NCBI GenBank assembly: GCA_964650975.1
Contig: CAZYWA010000202.1
Span: 1 to 12,709 of the forward strand
Reading direction: 5' to 3'
DNA: 12,709 bases
Source: CAZYWA01 sp964650975 [NCBI: uncultured bacterium]
GTDB taxonomy: Bacteria; JADJOY01
Shown here: piece after piece, positions 6,151 through 12,709 of the stretch
How the letters are laid out: each line of letters begins with the position of its first letter
Position numbering within the stretch: position 1 is the stretch's first letter
Notes under the pieces: generated by a model
Databases searched by the model: none
What the model was told of the DNA's origin: nothing
Seen by the model: only the letters and a program-made list of their open reading frames with translations
Program-made: the position numbers and the translations under genes

Positions 6151-8442
6151 ATGGAGTGGCTAGCGCGACACGCAGTGTGTGTCACGTTCGCCACGCTCGT
6201 GGTGAGCATCGCGGGGCTTGCCAGCGCCGGCTCGGCGCTTCGCTCGACTCGCCTCGATTGTGCGACCGCTGGGCCGCAGGTACTACGCGCCGCGATTCGC
6301 GCTCGCGACTTGCGGCGGGTGCGCACGCAGCTCGCGTGCGGGGTGTCGCCCAACGAGACCGGCGACGGCGACTTCAGTCCGCTGACGGAGGCGGCTCGTG
6401 CGGGATCGGTCGACATCGCGAAGCAACTGCTCGCGTCGGGCGCGACCGGTGTGGGGAATGGTCCGAGCCCGATCGTCGTGGCGGCGTCCGAGGGCCAAAC
6501 GCGGGTCTTGCGGGCACTCCTCTCCTCTCTCGATACCGAGCTGGCGATTCACCCGTGGTTCTGGGCGGCCCTGGAGCGGGCGGCCGACTGGGGGCGTCGA
6601 CATGCGGTGCGCGCGCTGCTCGAGGTGATTCCGAAGCAGGACGACCTGGCCACGGCCGTGTCGCCCGCGCTCACCGCCGCGGCGCGGAACGGCGATCTCG
6701 CGATCGTCGGCCAGATCCTCGCGGCGTTGAAATCGGTCGAAGGCGGCTCGCAGCGCGCGCTCGACGAGGCGCTGGTGGTGGCGGCCAGTGGCTCCGAACT
6801 TCCGCTTCGTCTCGGGTATGCCGGCGCGCGTTCGAATCCGTTCCGTGCGGATCCGCTCGGCACGGTGCGCGCGCTGCTCGACGCCGGCGCGAGTCCCGAT
6901 GCGATGCGAGGCGCTCGCTACGAGCGCACCACCGCTCTGGTCGAGGCGGCGGAGGCGGGGAATCTCGACGTGGTCCGAGAGCTCCTGGCTCGAGGTGCCC
7001 GCGTCGATGCAGTCGACGGCGAGGACAGGACGGCGCTGCTCGCAGCCGACGTGACGAATCGACGCTTGGTGCAGGCGTTGCTAGACGCGGGTGCCAACGT
7101 CGAAACCCGGGACGAGGACGACACGGTGCTAAGCCGTGTGGTGTCGTCCGGATCGCCGGCGACCGTGAAGCTGGTGCTCGCTCACGGCGCCGATCCCGCA
7201 GCCCGGGAGGGCGACCATGCCGGCGGTTACACACCGCTCATGGTGTCGATCATTCGCCGGAAGGGCGAGGGGCTGGCGTTGCTGCTCGCCGCGCACGCCG
7301 ACGTGAGCTCCTCGACCAGCGAAGGAGAGACCGCGCTCATGTTCGCCGCGCACCGCGGCCTGCGCGGCGTGGTGCGCGAGCTGATCGCCGCGGGAGCCGA
7401 CGTGAACGGGAAGACTCGGTCGGGGCTCACGGCCCTCATGTTCGCGGCGATGCGGGATCGAACGCGGACGGCCATGGACCTCCTCGCGGCGGGTGCCGAT
7501 CCCGTGCCGCGCAACGTGCACGGGACCGACGCGGCGCAGTTCGCGCGAGTGCGTGGGAATCAACGGCTCGCGGACCTGCTCACACGAGCGGCGAGACACC
7601 CGGTCGTGGCGCGCGGGAGAGTTGCGCCGCCCTCGCCACGAACCGTCGAAGCCCACGCGATCCGCAATCCGTTGACCGCCGCTTGGCGTTGCCCCACCAA
7701 GGATTTCGGGGTGCCTCGCGACGCGCTCGTACCCGGCTGCGATCGCGCGAGCTGCGTCGACGCGGAGGGGTATCGGCTCTGCAAGTGCCGGTCGGATTCG
7801 GACGACGCTTTGCCGATGCGCTTCATCCTGGAGGCGGGCCTCCGCAGGATCGGGACCTGGCCTGCCGCCGAATCGATGGGTGAAACCGACGGATTCGAAG
7901 CGGGCGCCGCGGACCTGGACGGTGACGGGCGCGACGAGTGGTACGTGGCCGATTTCGAGACGCAATCGAATGGCATGGCGACCCGCTATTGGACGCTCCA
8001 CGTCAGGGGAAACCCCCTTCGCGCGTCTCGCAGCTGGATGGGTGTGGAGATCGAGGACTACGCGCCAGACGTAGTCTTCGCGCGCCCAGGCGTTCCTGGG
8101 TGCGCCATTCTCGCGACGAGTTGGGAGTCGGACGAGGATCCGGCGCGGCCTTCCGGGATCGCGCTCGTGGGAAGGACCTTTTCGTGGCGAGCAGGGCGCC
8201 TCCTGCCGGAACGCGGCGCGCCCATCGTCACGCGGCGGTTTCTCGGGAGCTTCTGGGCGCCCTATCCGGATTCACGACTGGGCGGTCCACGCAGCTGGCT
8301 TGCCGATCCCATGACCGAGCCGAGGCACGTCGATCCGTTCTTCGATCGCACGTCCCTTCATCCCCGGGACGAGGTGCCGGTGGGCGTGTGGTCGGCATCC
8401 GCTCCGCCCGCGCGAGGACCGGTCTCCGGGGAGATACCGTGA
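6151..8442 (+). CDS. Exported ankyrin-repeat protein with Cys-rich and DxDxDG C-terminal region
   Basis: The 763-residue product starts with a signal peptide (MEWLARHAV, hydrophobic core, likely cleavage after ASA near residue 26). Ankyrin repeats fill about 45-485. The clearest are at 71-95 (SPLTEAARAGSVDIAKQLLA), 260-285 (TTALVEAAEAGNLDVVRELL), 291-320, 358-385 (YTPLMVSII), 391-420 (ETALMFAAHRGLRGVVRELI) and 424-455. A different region follows: five cysteines (514, 530, 535, 544, 546), then DLDGDGRDE at 588-596, which resembles the calcium site of FG-GAP/EF-hand-like repeats, and a beta-rich tail. Ankyrin repeats bind proteins; with a signal peptide they would act in the periplasm or outside. 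ATG 6151 places the signal correctly; ATG 6112 would add 13 polar residues. Its TGA overlaps the GTG of the next frame by four bases. The partner is unknown. Confidence 0.9.
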   Translation: MEWLARHAVCVTFATLVVSIAGLASAGSALRSTRLDCATAGPQVLRAAIRARDLRRVRTQLACGVSPNETGDGDFSPLTEAARAGSVDIAKQLLASGATGVGNGPSPIVVAASEGQTRVLRALLSSLDTELAIHPWFWAALERAADWGRRHAVRALLEVIPKQDDLATAVSPALTAAARNGDLAIVGQILAALKSVEGGSQRALDEALVVAASGSELPLRLGYAGARSNPFRADPLGTVRALLDAGASPDAMRGARYERTTALVEAAEAGNLDVVRELLARGARVDAVDGEDRTALLAADVTNRRLVQALLDAGANVETRDEDDTVLSRVVSSGSPATVKLVLAHGADPAAREGDHAGGYTPLMVSIIRRKGEGLALLLAAHADVSSSTSEGETALMFAAHRGLRGVVRELIAAGADVNGKTRSGLTALMFAAMRDRTRTAMDLLAAGADPVPRNVHGTDAAQFARVRGNQRLADLLTRAARHPVVARGRVAPPSPRTVEAHAIRNPLTAAWRCPTKDFGVPRDALVPGCDRASCVDAEGYRLCKCRSDSDDALPMRFILEAGLRRIGTWPAAESMGETDGFEAGAADLDGDGRDEWYVADFETQSNGMATRYWTLHVRGNPLRASRSWMGVEIEDYAPDVVFARPGVPGCAILATSWESDEDPARPSGIALVGRTFSWRAGRLLPERGAPIVTRRFLGSFWAPYPDSRLGGPRSWLADPMTEPRHVDPFFDRTSLHPRDEVPVGVWSASAPPARGPVSGEIP

Positions 8443-8717
8443 CGGAGCTCGTGCTCTCGCCCGGCGCGCCCCACGCGGCGCTCCGCTATCGCGAGGACCG
8501 GGGAACTGGTTCCGCCGACGAGTTCGACCGGATCGGCGAGGCCACCCGGCGGCTCTATCCGGAAAGGTACTGGCCCGCGGACCCCGCCGCATGGCTTCGC
8601 GGCCGCGAGGTGACGATCGCCACGTACGCGTATCGAGAGTGGGACGAGACCTACACCCAGCGGGTGCTGTGGATCGGCGGCAGCGCCGCGGACCGTGGCA
8701 TGGAGAGGGGACCATGA
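8439..8717 (+). CDS. 92-residue orphan frame, translationally coupled (or displaced C-terminus of the ankyrin protein)
   Basis: This short frame starts at a GTG that shares four bases with the ankyrin stop (GTGA), with GGGGAG 5 bases upstream, and it ends in TGA inside the ATGA start of the next gene. The product (VTELVLSPGAPHAALRYRED at its start, RLYPERYWPADPAAWLRG in the middle, VLWIGG near the end) has no signal peptide and no family I recognise. Third-position G/C bias supports coding. Two readings are possible. One is a small cytoplasmic protein made by coupled translation. The other is that it is the true C-terminus of the ankyrin protein: one extra G in the GGGG run at 8428-8431 would fuse the frames and remove the early stop. 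Sequence alone does not decide. Confidence 0.6.
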   Translation: MTELVLSPGAPHAALRYREDRGTGSADEFDRIGEATRRLYPERYWPADPAAWLRGREVTIATYAYREWDETYTQRVLWIGGSAADRGMERGP

Positions 8718-9538
8718 AGATCGACCCCGCTGTGGATGGTCGATCTGTTCGACTCTCGTCCTTCTTCTCGATTCTCGCGCTCGCGGTGATCTCCATCGGC
8801 CCGTCGGCCATGGCTGCTGCGCCCGCGGTTCATGGCGTTTCCGAGGCAACGCTCGGTACGTTCGCGCCTCCGGGATACGAGTTCCTCAAGCACATCCCGT
8901 GGAGCGCCGGTCCCAACGGCGAGGCGCTCCGGATCGTGGCGTTCTCCGACGTGGTCGACTCCGAAGACACCGCCAGTGGGTGGCAGGCGATACCGCAGCA
9001 GCCCGTGATGTTCCGATTGCTTCGCTGGCGAAAGGAGTGGTCGGTGCTCGATACGGTCCTGCCGCACCACCAGGAACCAGCCAAAACGGGTGCATTCGAT
9101 TGGGCTCCCAACTACTTCGCCGATCTGGATCGAGTCCGAGTCGGCGACGCGAGCTTGATCCTCGCGAGGAGCGTGGCCTCTGCTGGTGGCTCCGGCTCGC
9201 TGAATTACTTCGATTTCTCCGTCGTCGAGCGGGACCGCCTGAAGCTCGTGAAGAGCTTCGAGCACGGGCGTTTCGAGCGTTACTACTTCGCCATGCAGGG
9301 CGACTCGGTCTTCGACGGGGAGCTCGTGTGCAAGCGAGGCGAGCGTCGCAAAGGAAGCTACGTCCACACCTGCTACATCCAGGTGACGAGGTACGGGTTC
9401 GACGGCCGTTCCCTGGTCGCGACCGGGTCCGAGCGGCTCGGGGAGAGGCGAGGGAACTTCGCTCTCCAGGACGACTATCGGTTCGTGTCCGTCGGAGAAG
9501 CCCTGGCCAAGGGCGAGATCTTCGGGGCGGGACGATGA
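8714..9538 (+). CDS. Exported orphan protein, 274 residues
   Basis: The ATG overlaps the previous stop by four bases (ATGA), with GGAGAGGGG just upstream. A charged start is followed by a hydrophobic core (residues 14-29) and an Ala-rich cleavage region around 32-36 (PSAMAAAP), so the product is probably periplasmic or secreted. The mature chain begins with a segment ending GYEFLKHIPW, then alternating beta-type strands: EALRIVAFSDV, VMFRLLRWRKEWSVLDTVLP, a YFADLDRVRVGD segment, LNYFDFSVVERDRLKLVKSF, and a Cys-x-Cys pair region (ELVCKRGERRKG / VHTCYIQVTRYGFDG). This looks like a small beta-propeller or sandwich; the ADLD phrase recalls the DLDGDG site of the ankyrin protein. I recognise no family. 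The last gene of the coupled cluster; it is followed by 151 bases before recQ. Confidence 0.85.
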   Translation: MKIDPAVDGRSVRLSSFFSILALAVISIGPSAMAAAPAVHGVSEATLGTFAPPGYEFLKHIPWSAGPNGEALRIVAFSDVVDSEDTASGWQAIPQQPVMFRLLRWRKEWSVLDTVLPHHQEPAKTGAFDWAPNYFADLDRVRVGDASLILARSVASAGGSGSLNYFDFSVVERDRLKLVKSFEHGRFERYYFAMQGDSVFDGELVCKRGERRKGSYVHTCYIQVTRYGFDGRSLVATGSERLGERRGNFALQDDYRFVSVGEALAKGEIFGAGR

Positions 9539-9632
9539 TCCACGGCGCCCGGGTGCGTCGAAGCGGGCGCAGCAGTGCGTCGATCGCAGCGCGGTGCCGG
9601 TCTTTGCTGCGCGGAATCTCCTGAACGATCGC

Positions 9633-9653
9633 GACGGTGCGACTGGCACCGTC
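9633..9653. promoter_or_regulatory. 8-bp inverted repeat upstream of recQ, candidate operator
   Basis: GACGGTGC at 9633-9640 and GCACCGTC at 9646-9653 are perfect reverse complements with five bases between them. The element sits 36 bases upstream of the preferred recQ start and directly before a possible -35 box (TTGCGC, 9655-9660). It could be a repressor operator, for example of a damage-response regulator, or a hairpin ending the preceding cluster's transcript. No T run follows it. Confidence 0.45.
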
Positions 9654-9654
9654 C

Positions 9655-9682
9655 TTGCGCATGCCGCGCGCACACATATGCT
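9655..9682 (+). promoter_or_regulatory. Possible recQ promoter giving a leaderless transcript
   Basis: TTGCGC (9655-9660) and TATGCT (9677-9682) resemble -35 and -10 boxes 16 bases apart, each matching the consensus at about four of six positions. Transcription from them would begin about seven bases on, right at the ATG at 9690. Neither candidate recQ ATG has a Shine-Dalgarno sequence, which fits a leaderless message. This is weak evidence. Confidence 0.3.
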
Positions 9683-9689
9683 CGCAGCC

Positions 9690-11636
9690 ATGCCGCTCGA
9701 TCCCGTCATCCGTGACTCTTCCGATCCGCTCGAGCGCGCGCTCGCGGCGCTCGGGTATGCGCAGTTTCGGCCTGGGCAGCGCGAGGCGATCGAGACGCTG
9801 TTGCGCGTGGGGCGGCTCTTGCTCGTCGCGCCGACCGGCGGGGGGAAGAGCCTCGCGTACCAGCTTCCCGCGACGCTTCTGCCCGGCACCACGCTGGTGA
9901 TCTCGCCGCTCATCGCGCTCATGCACGATCAGGTGCGGGCGCTGACGGAGCGCGGCGTGGCGGCCACGTTCATCGCGTCGACGCTCGATTCCGACGAGGT
10001 GCGGCGTCGCATGGCGAAGGTCGCGGCGCGCGAGATGCGGCTCGTGTACGTGTCGCCCGAGCGGCTGACGTTCCCCGGATTCCGGGCGCTGCTCTGCGAG
10101 CTGGCACCGACGCTGGTGGCCGTCGACGAGGCGCACTGCATCAGCGAGTGGGGGCACGATTTCCGCCCGGAATACGGGCAAATCGGCGAACTGCTGACGG
10201 CGCTGCCGCCCACCCGCGTGCTCGCCTGCACCGCCACCGCGACGCCCGTGGTGCGCGACGAGATCCTGTCGCGACTTGGGCTCGACTCCGCGACGCCGCA
10301 GCTGGTGCAGGGCTTCGCGCGGCCCAACCTGGTGCTGCGGGTGGCCGAGATCGATGCGCGGCGCGAGCGCTCGCGCGCCGTCGATGCGCAGCTCGCGGAA
10401 GCGCTGGGTCGGCCTCGCGGTGGGTTCGGCCCATCGCGCGGTACGGCGCTCGTCTACTCGCCCACGCGGCGCGCCGCCGAGGAAGAATCGGTGCGGCTCT
10501 CGAGGGCGGGGTGGCGCGCGCGCTTCTACCACGCGGGCATCGACGGCGCGGAACGGGAGGCCGTTCATCGCGCGTTCGCGGAGGGCGAGCTCGAGGTGGT
10601 GGTGGCGACCAACGCGTTCGGGATGGGGATCGACCGGCCCGACGTGCGCGCGGTGATCCATCTCGCGCCTCCGAGCTCGATCGAGGCCTACTACCAGGAA
10701 GTGGGGCGCGCGGGGCGCGACGGCGCGACCGCTTTCGGTCTGCTCCTGGTGTCGCCCGGCGACGTGCCGATGCGGCGGCGCATCCTCGAGCAGCCAGGCG
10801 ACGGGCGCACGATCGATCCCGCCGTGCTGGCCCACAAGTGGAACCTGTTCCTGGAGCTCATGCGCTGGGCGGAGGGCGGCAGCTGCCGTCACGACGCGAT
10901 CCTCCGCTACTTCGGCGACGAAGCCGAGACCCTCGACGGTTGCGGCCGCTGCGACGTGTGCAGCGCCCTCGCGGGGACCGCGAGCCGCGTCGACCCGGAG
11001 ACCGTGACGCTGATCGTGCGGAAGGCGCTCTCGGCCGTCGCGCGCGTGCACGGCCGCTTCGGTCTGTCCGCCGCCGTGAAGCTCCTGCGAGGCGAGGAGG
11101 ATCCGCGTCTCACCGGCGCCGGCCTCGACCGCACGCCCACGTTCGGAGTGCTGCGCGAGCACGAGGAGACGTGGCTGCAGGCGCTGCTGCGCCGCTGTGT
11201 CTCGGCGGGCTGGGTCGATTTCACCGGCGGCGATCGGCCGGTGGTGATGCTCACCGCCGACGGACGCGCCGTGATGAAGGCCGAGCGGCCCGCGCGGTTG
11301 CTGCTGCCGCCGGAGGGCCGAGCGCGCCGCGCCACGACCGGGACTCCGTCACGCGGTGCGGAGCGCGCCGCGCAACCGTCGTCTGGCCTGCCACCGGCCG
11401 ACCTCGACGCCGATTCGCAGCGGATCTTCGACGCTTTGCGCGCGTTCCGCCTCGCGACGTCCCGCGCCGATGGCGTGCCGCCCTACGTGGTCGCGAGCGA
11501 TCGCACACTGCGCGAGCTGGCCCTCATCAAGCCCAGAACGATCCACGACCTCGAGCTGGCGCACGGGATCGGTCAGGCCAAGACCGAGCGCTATGGTGCC
11601 CAGCTGCTCGCCACCATCCAAGCGGCGCTGGGGTAG
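9690..11636 (+). CDS. recQ: ATP-dependent DNA helicase RecQ
   Basis: This is a full-length RecQ of 648 residues (E. coli about 610). Motif 0 is FRPGQREAIE. Walker A is TGGGKS (Lys53), the DEAH box is at 146-149 in VDEAHCISEWGHDFRPEY, motif III is TATATP, motif V ATNAFGMGIDRPDV, and motif VI QEVGRAGRDG with the arginine finger. The zinc-binding cysteines are all present (399, 418, 421, 424 in CGRCDVC). An RQC winged helix follows (about 440-530), then a Ser/Thr/Arg-rich linker and an HRDC domain (about 572-648). RecQ unwinds DNA 3'-5' in recombination and fork repair. I chose ATG 9690; ATG 9678 and GTG 9594 are also in frame, none with a clear ribosome binding site. The gene converges with the DUF1554 gene, 14 bases apart. 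Confidence 0.97.
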   Translation: MPLDPVIRDSSDPLERALAALGYAQFRPGQREAIETLLRVGRLLLVAPTGGGKSLAYQLPATLLPGTTLVISPLIALMHDQVRALTERGVAATFIASTLDSDEVRRRMAKVAAREMRLVYVSPERLTFPGFRALLCELAPTLVAVDEAHCISEWGHDFRPEYGQIGELLTALPPTRVLACTATATPVVRDEILSRLGLDSATPQLVQGFARPNLVLRVAEIDARRERSRAVDAQLAEALGRPRGGFGPSRGTALVYSPTRRAAEEESVRLSRAGWRARFYHAGIDGAEREAVHRAFAEGELEVVVATNAFGMGIDRPDVRAVIHLAPPSSIEAYYQEVGRAGRDGATAFGLLLVSPGDVPMRRRILEQPGDGRTIDPAVLAHKWNLFLELMRWAEGGSCRHDAILRYFGDEAETLDGCGRCDVCSALAGTASRVDPETVTLIVRKALSAVARVHGRFGLSAAVKLLRGEEDPRLTGAGLDRTPTFGVLREHEETWLQALLRRCVSAGWVDFTGGDRPVVMLTADGRAVMKAERPARLLLPPEGRARRATTGTPSRGAERAAQPSSGLPPADLDADSQRIFDALRAFRLATSRADGVPPYVVASDRTLRELALIKPRTIHDLELAHGIGQAKTERYGAQLLATIQAALG

Positions 11637-11650
11637 AGCGCAATCGTTGG

Positions 11651-12709
11651 TCACGGGCCGCTGACGTTCGACGACCACGCCAGCAGGTTGCCCGACTCGA
11701 ATCCGTCCGAGAAGACGTCGAGGGAGACGTCGGCCAAGCAGTAGAGGTGGTTCGTCGTGACGTTGCAGTGGGTGCTCGCGGCGCTGGCCCATTCATAATC
11801 TCGAGTCGCGTTCGCTTGTCCGGACGTGCCCGAGCCGGAGGTGCCGCTGGTCCAATCCGTGCAAATCGAGCCGATTACCGCCGTGCCGCTGAATGATGTG
11901 CCGGTCCATACCTGATCGGCACCGAGGTAAGCACCGGTCTCCGTTTGGTTGATCGCCGTGTCCAACCAGCCACTGGCGGTCAATTCGCCGGGATCGGCGA
12001 TGCGCGCACCGTCAGGTCGGACCCAAGGGCCTGCCGTCGACGGGAACCGGTCCTTCGCGTTGGTCGTCGAATCGGAGAGCCACGCTTTGTACCGCGGTGG
12101 ATCCACCAAGTGGGCCGAGGCCGCAACCGCACGGCAAATCGCGTCCCCTGCGGCGATCCCCGTGGCTCCGCCAGCTTGCAGCCAGGATGACAGGTTGCCC
12201 GTTCCCGTCGCAGAGGTCACGAACGCGAGCACGCCGGACCGCTGGAAGATGGGTAATGGGGGGCCGGCACCGATCTCGAAGCAGAGTAAGTGCGCCGGTC
12301 CCTGACAGGGCAAACCGCCACCCGCCCCTATGCCAGACACATGAGTCCAGCCATCGGCGGTGGCGGTCCAATCACCCTCCTCACCGCTTGCGAACACACT
12401 CCCCAAGGTCCAGCCGGTGCAATCTTGCGTGGACTGGCGAGTCCCATCGATTGCCGTGCCCGTGTAGACATCGTTGCCGCCGGTAGGAACGCCCTTCGTC
12501 TCGTCGATCTGCGGCGGATAGAAGACCTGCCGCGTCGGCGGGAGCAGCAGATCGATCGTCGGCCCAAAGGGTTGACCGTCGGGCCGAACCCACGGACCGG
12601 CGGCCACTGGAAGATTTGGCTGACCGCACTTCGCCGACTTCTTGCCGTGCAGACCGTGAATCCTGCAGTAGGCGTCGTCGCTGGCGTCCGAGAGCCAGGC
12701 GCGGAAGTT
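11651..12709 (-). CDS. Tandem DUF1554 exported-type protein, N-terminus beyond the window
   Basis: The minus-strand frame is open from the right edge, so 352 residues are visible and the start is missing; a GTG at 12607 lies inside the first domain and is not the start. There are two DUF1554-type domains. The first begins FRAWLSD (2-8), then GPWVRPDG at 38-45 and VYTGTAIDGT. The second has YKAWLSDSTTNAKDRF (W210), GPWVRPDG at 227-234, a TETG motif, VWTGTSFSGT, CTDWTSG and HLYC. A linker before it carries FVTSATGTGNLSSW and the Cys of DAICRA, also family features. The chain ends VFSDGFESGNLLAWS and a few more residues; a DGFESG-x-W tail is frequent at the C-termini of exported proteins in environmental Proteobacteria and may be a sorting or surface feature (inference). 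DUF1554 is best known from Leptospira; its function is not established. Confidence 0.88.
   Translation of the reverse strand, partial: NFRAWLSDASDDAYCRIHGLHGKKSAKCGQPNLPVAAGPWVRPDGQPFGPTIDLLLPPTRQVFYPPQIDETKGVPTGGNDVYTGTAIDGTRQSTQDCTGWTLGSVFASGEEGDWTATADGWTHVSGIGAGGGLPCQGPAHLLCFEIGAGPPLPIFQRSGVLAFVTSATGTGNLSSWLQAGGATGIAAGDAICRAVAASAHLVDPPRYKAWLSDSTTNAKDRFPSTAGPWVRPDGARIADPGELTASGWLDTAINQTETGAYLGADQVWTGTSFSGTAVIGSICTDWTSGTSGSGTSGQANATRDYEWASAASTHCNVTTNHLYCLADVSLDVFSDGFESGNLLAWSSNVSGP

Noticed and set aside
6156-7883. 575-codon plus-strand frame overlapping the ankyrin gene
   Set aside because: The ankyrin frame has repeat motifs and a signal peptide; this one is Arg/Gly-rich noise.
8886-11162. 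758-codon minus-strand open frame
   Set aside because: It is antisense to the clear RecQ helicase and the exported orphan gene. The composition is typical shadow text, and no family is recognisable.
11625-11641. GCGCT/AGCGC hairpin at the end of recQ
   Set aside because: Only five pairs, partly inside the coding region and with no T run; too weak to call a terminator.
10148-11896. 582-codon plus-strand frame inside recQ
   Set aside because: It overlaps RecQ motifs in another frame and is dominated by Arg/Ala/Gly; RecQ explains the region.
12605-12607. GTG as the start of the DUF1554 gene
   Set aside because: In-frame codons upstream to the window edge encode the first part of the domain (AWLSD motif), so the gene starts outside the window.

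Overview
The window is high-G+C DNA (about two-thirds G+C by eye), densely packed with genes on both strands. Coding frames show strong G/C bias at third codon positions. Together the content suggests a Gram-negative, environmental, deltaproteobacteria-like lineage such as Myxococcota or Binatota: exported proteins and lipoproteins, a lipoprotein cytochrome c, an HSD17B4-type dehydrogenase, DUF1554 repeats and a C-terminal DGFESG tail. This placement is inference. I see no rRNA, tRNA, CRISPR array, transposase or phage gene.

Layout. 1-946 (+): a DUF3574 protein, possibly cut by the left edge, then an Hsp15/HslR-like S4 RNA-binding protein. 969-2482 (-): a two-gene unit made of an unrecognised multi-span membrane protein and a YjdF/DUF2238 membrane protein. 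2628-4936 (+): an orphan lipoprotein, a 207-base gap with two hairpins (one a 12-bp A6/T6 inverted repeat), a secreted protein with a collagen-like Gly/Pro/Gln tract, and an SDR dehydrogenase. 5088-5783 (+): a lipoprotein c-type cytochrome. 5784-6150: a gene-poor stretch with a strong inverted repeat and a possible antisense gene remnant. 6151-9538 (+): three reading frames joined by 4-base stop/start overlaps, encoding an exported ankyrin-repeat protein with a Cys-rich and Ca-site-like C-terminal region, a 92-residue frame, and an exported 274-residue orphan. 9690-11636 (+): full-length RecQ helicase with an 8-bp inverted repeat and a possible leaderless promoter upstream. 11651-12709 (-): a tandem DUF1554 protein that runs off the right edge, convergent with recQ.

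How the genes work together. Most neighbours look functionally independent: RNA quality control, DNA repair, acyl/steroid-type oxidoreduction, electron transfer. The one block that looks like a co-evolved unit is the ankyrin cluster (6151-9538). The overlaps imply translational coupling, two products carry export signals, and I recognise no family for the second and third products. It is the best candidate here for an undescribed system. A simpler alternative for its middle frame is that it is the C-terminus of the ankyrin protein, split by a one-base shift at a GGGG run.
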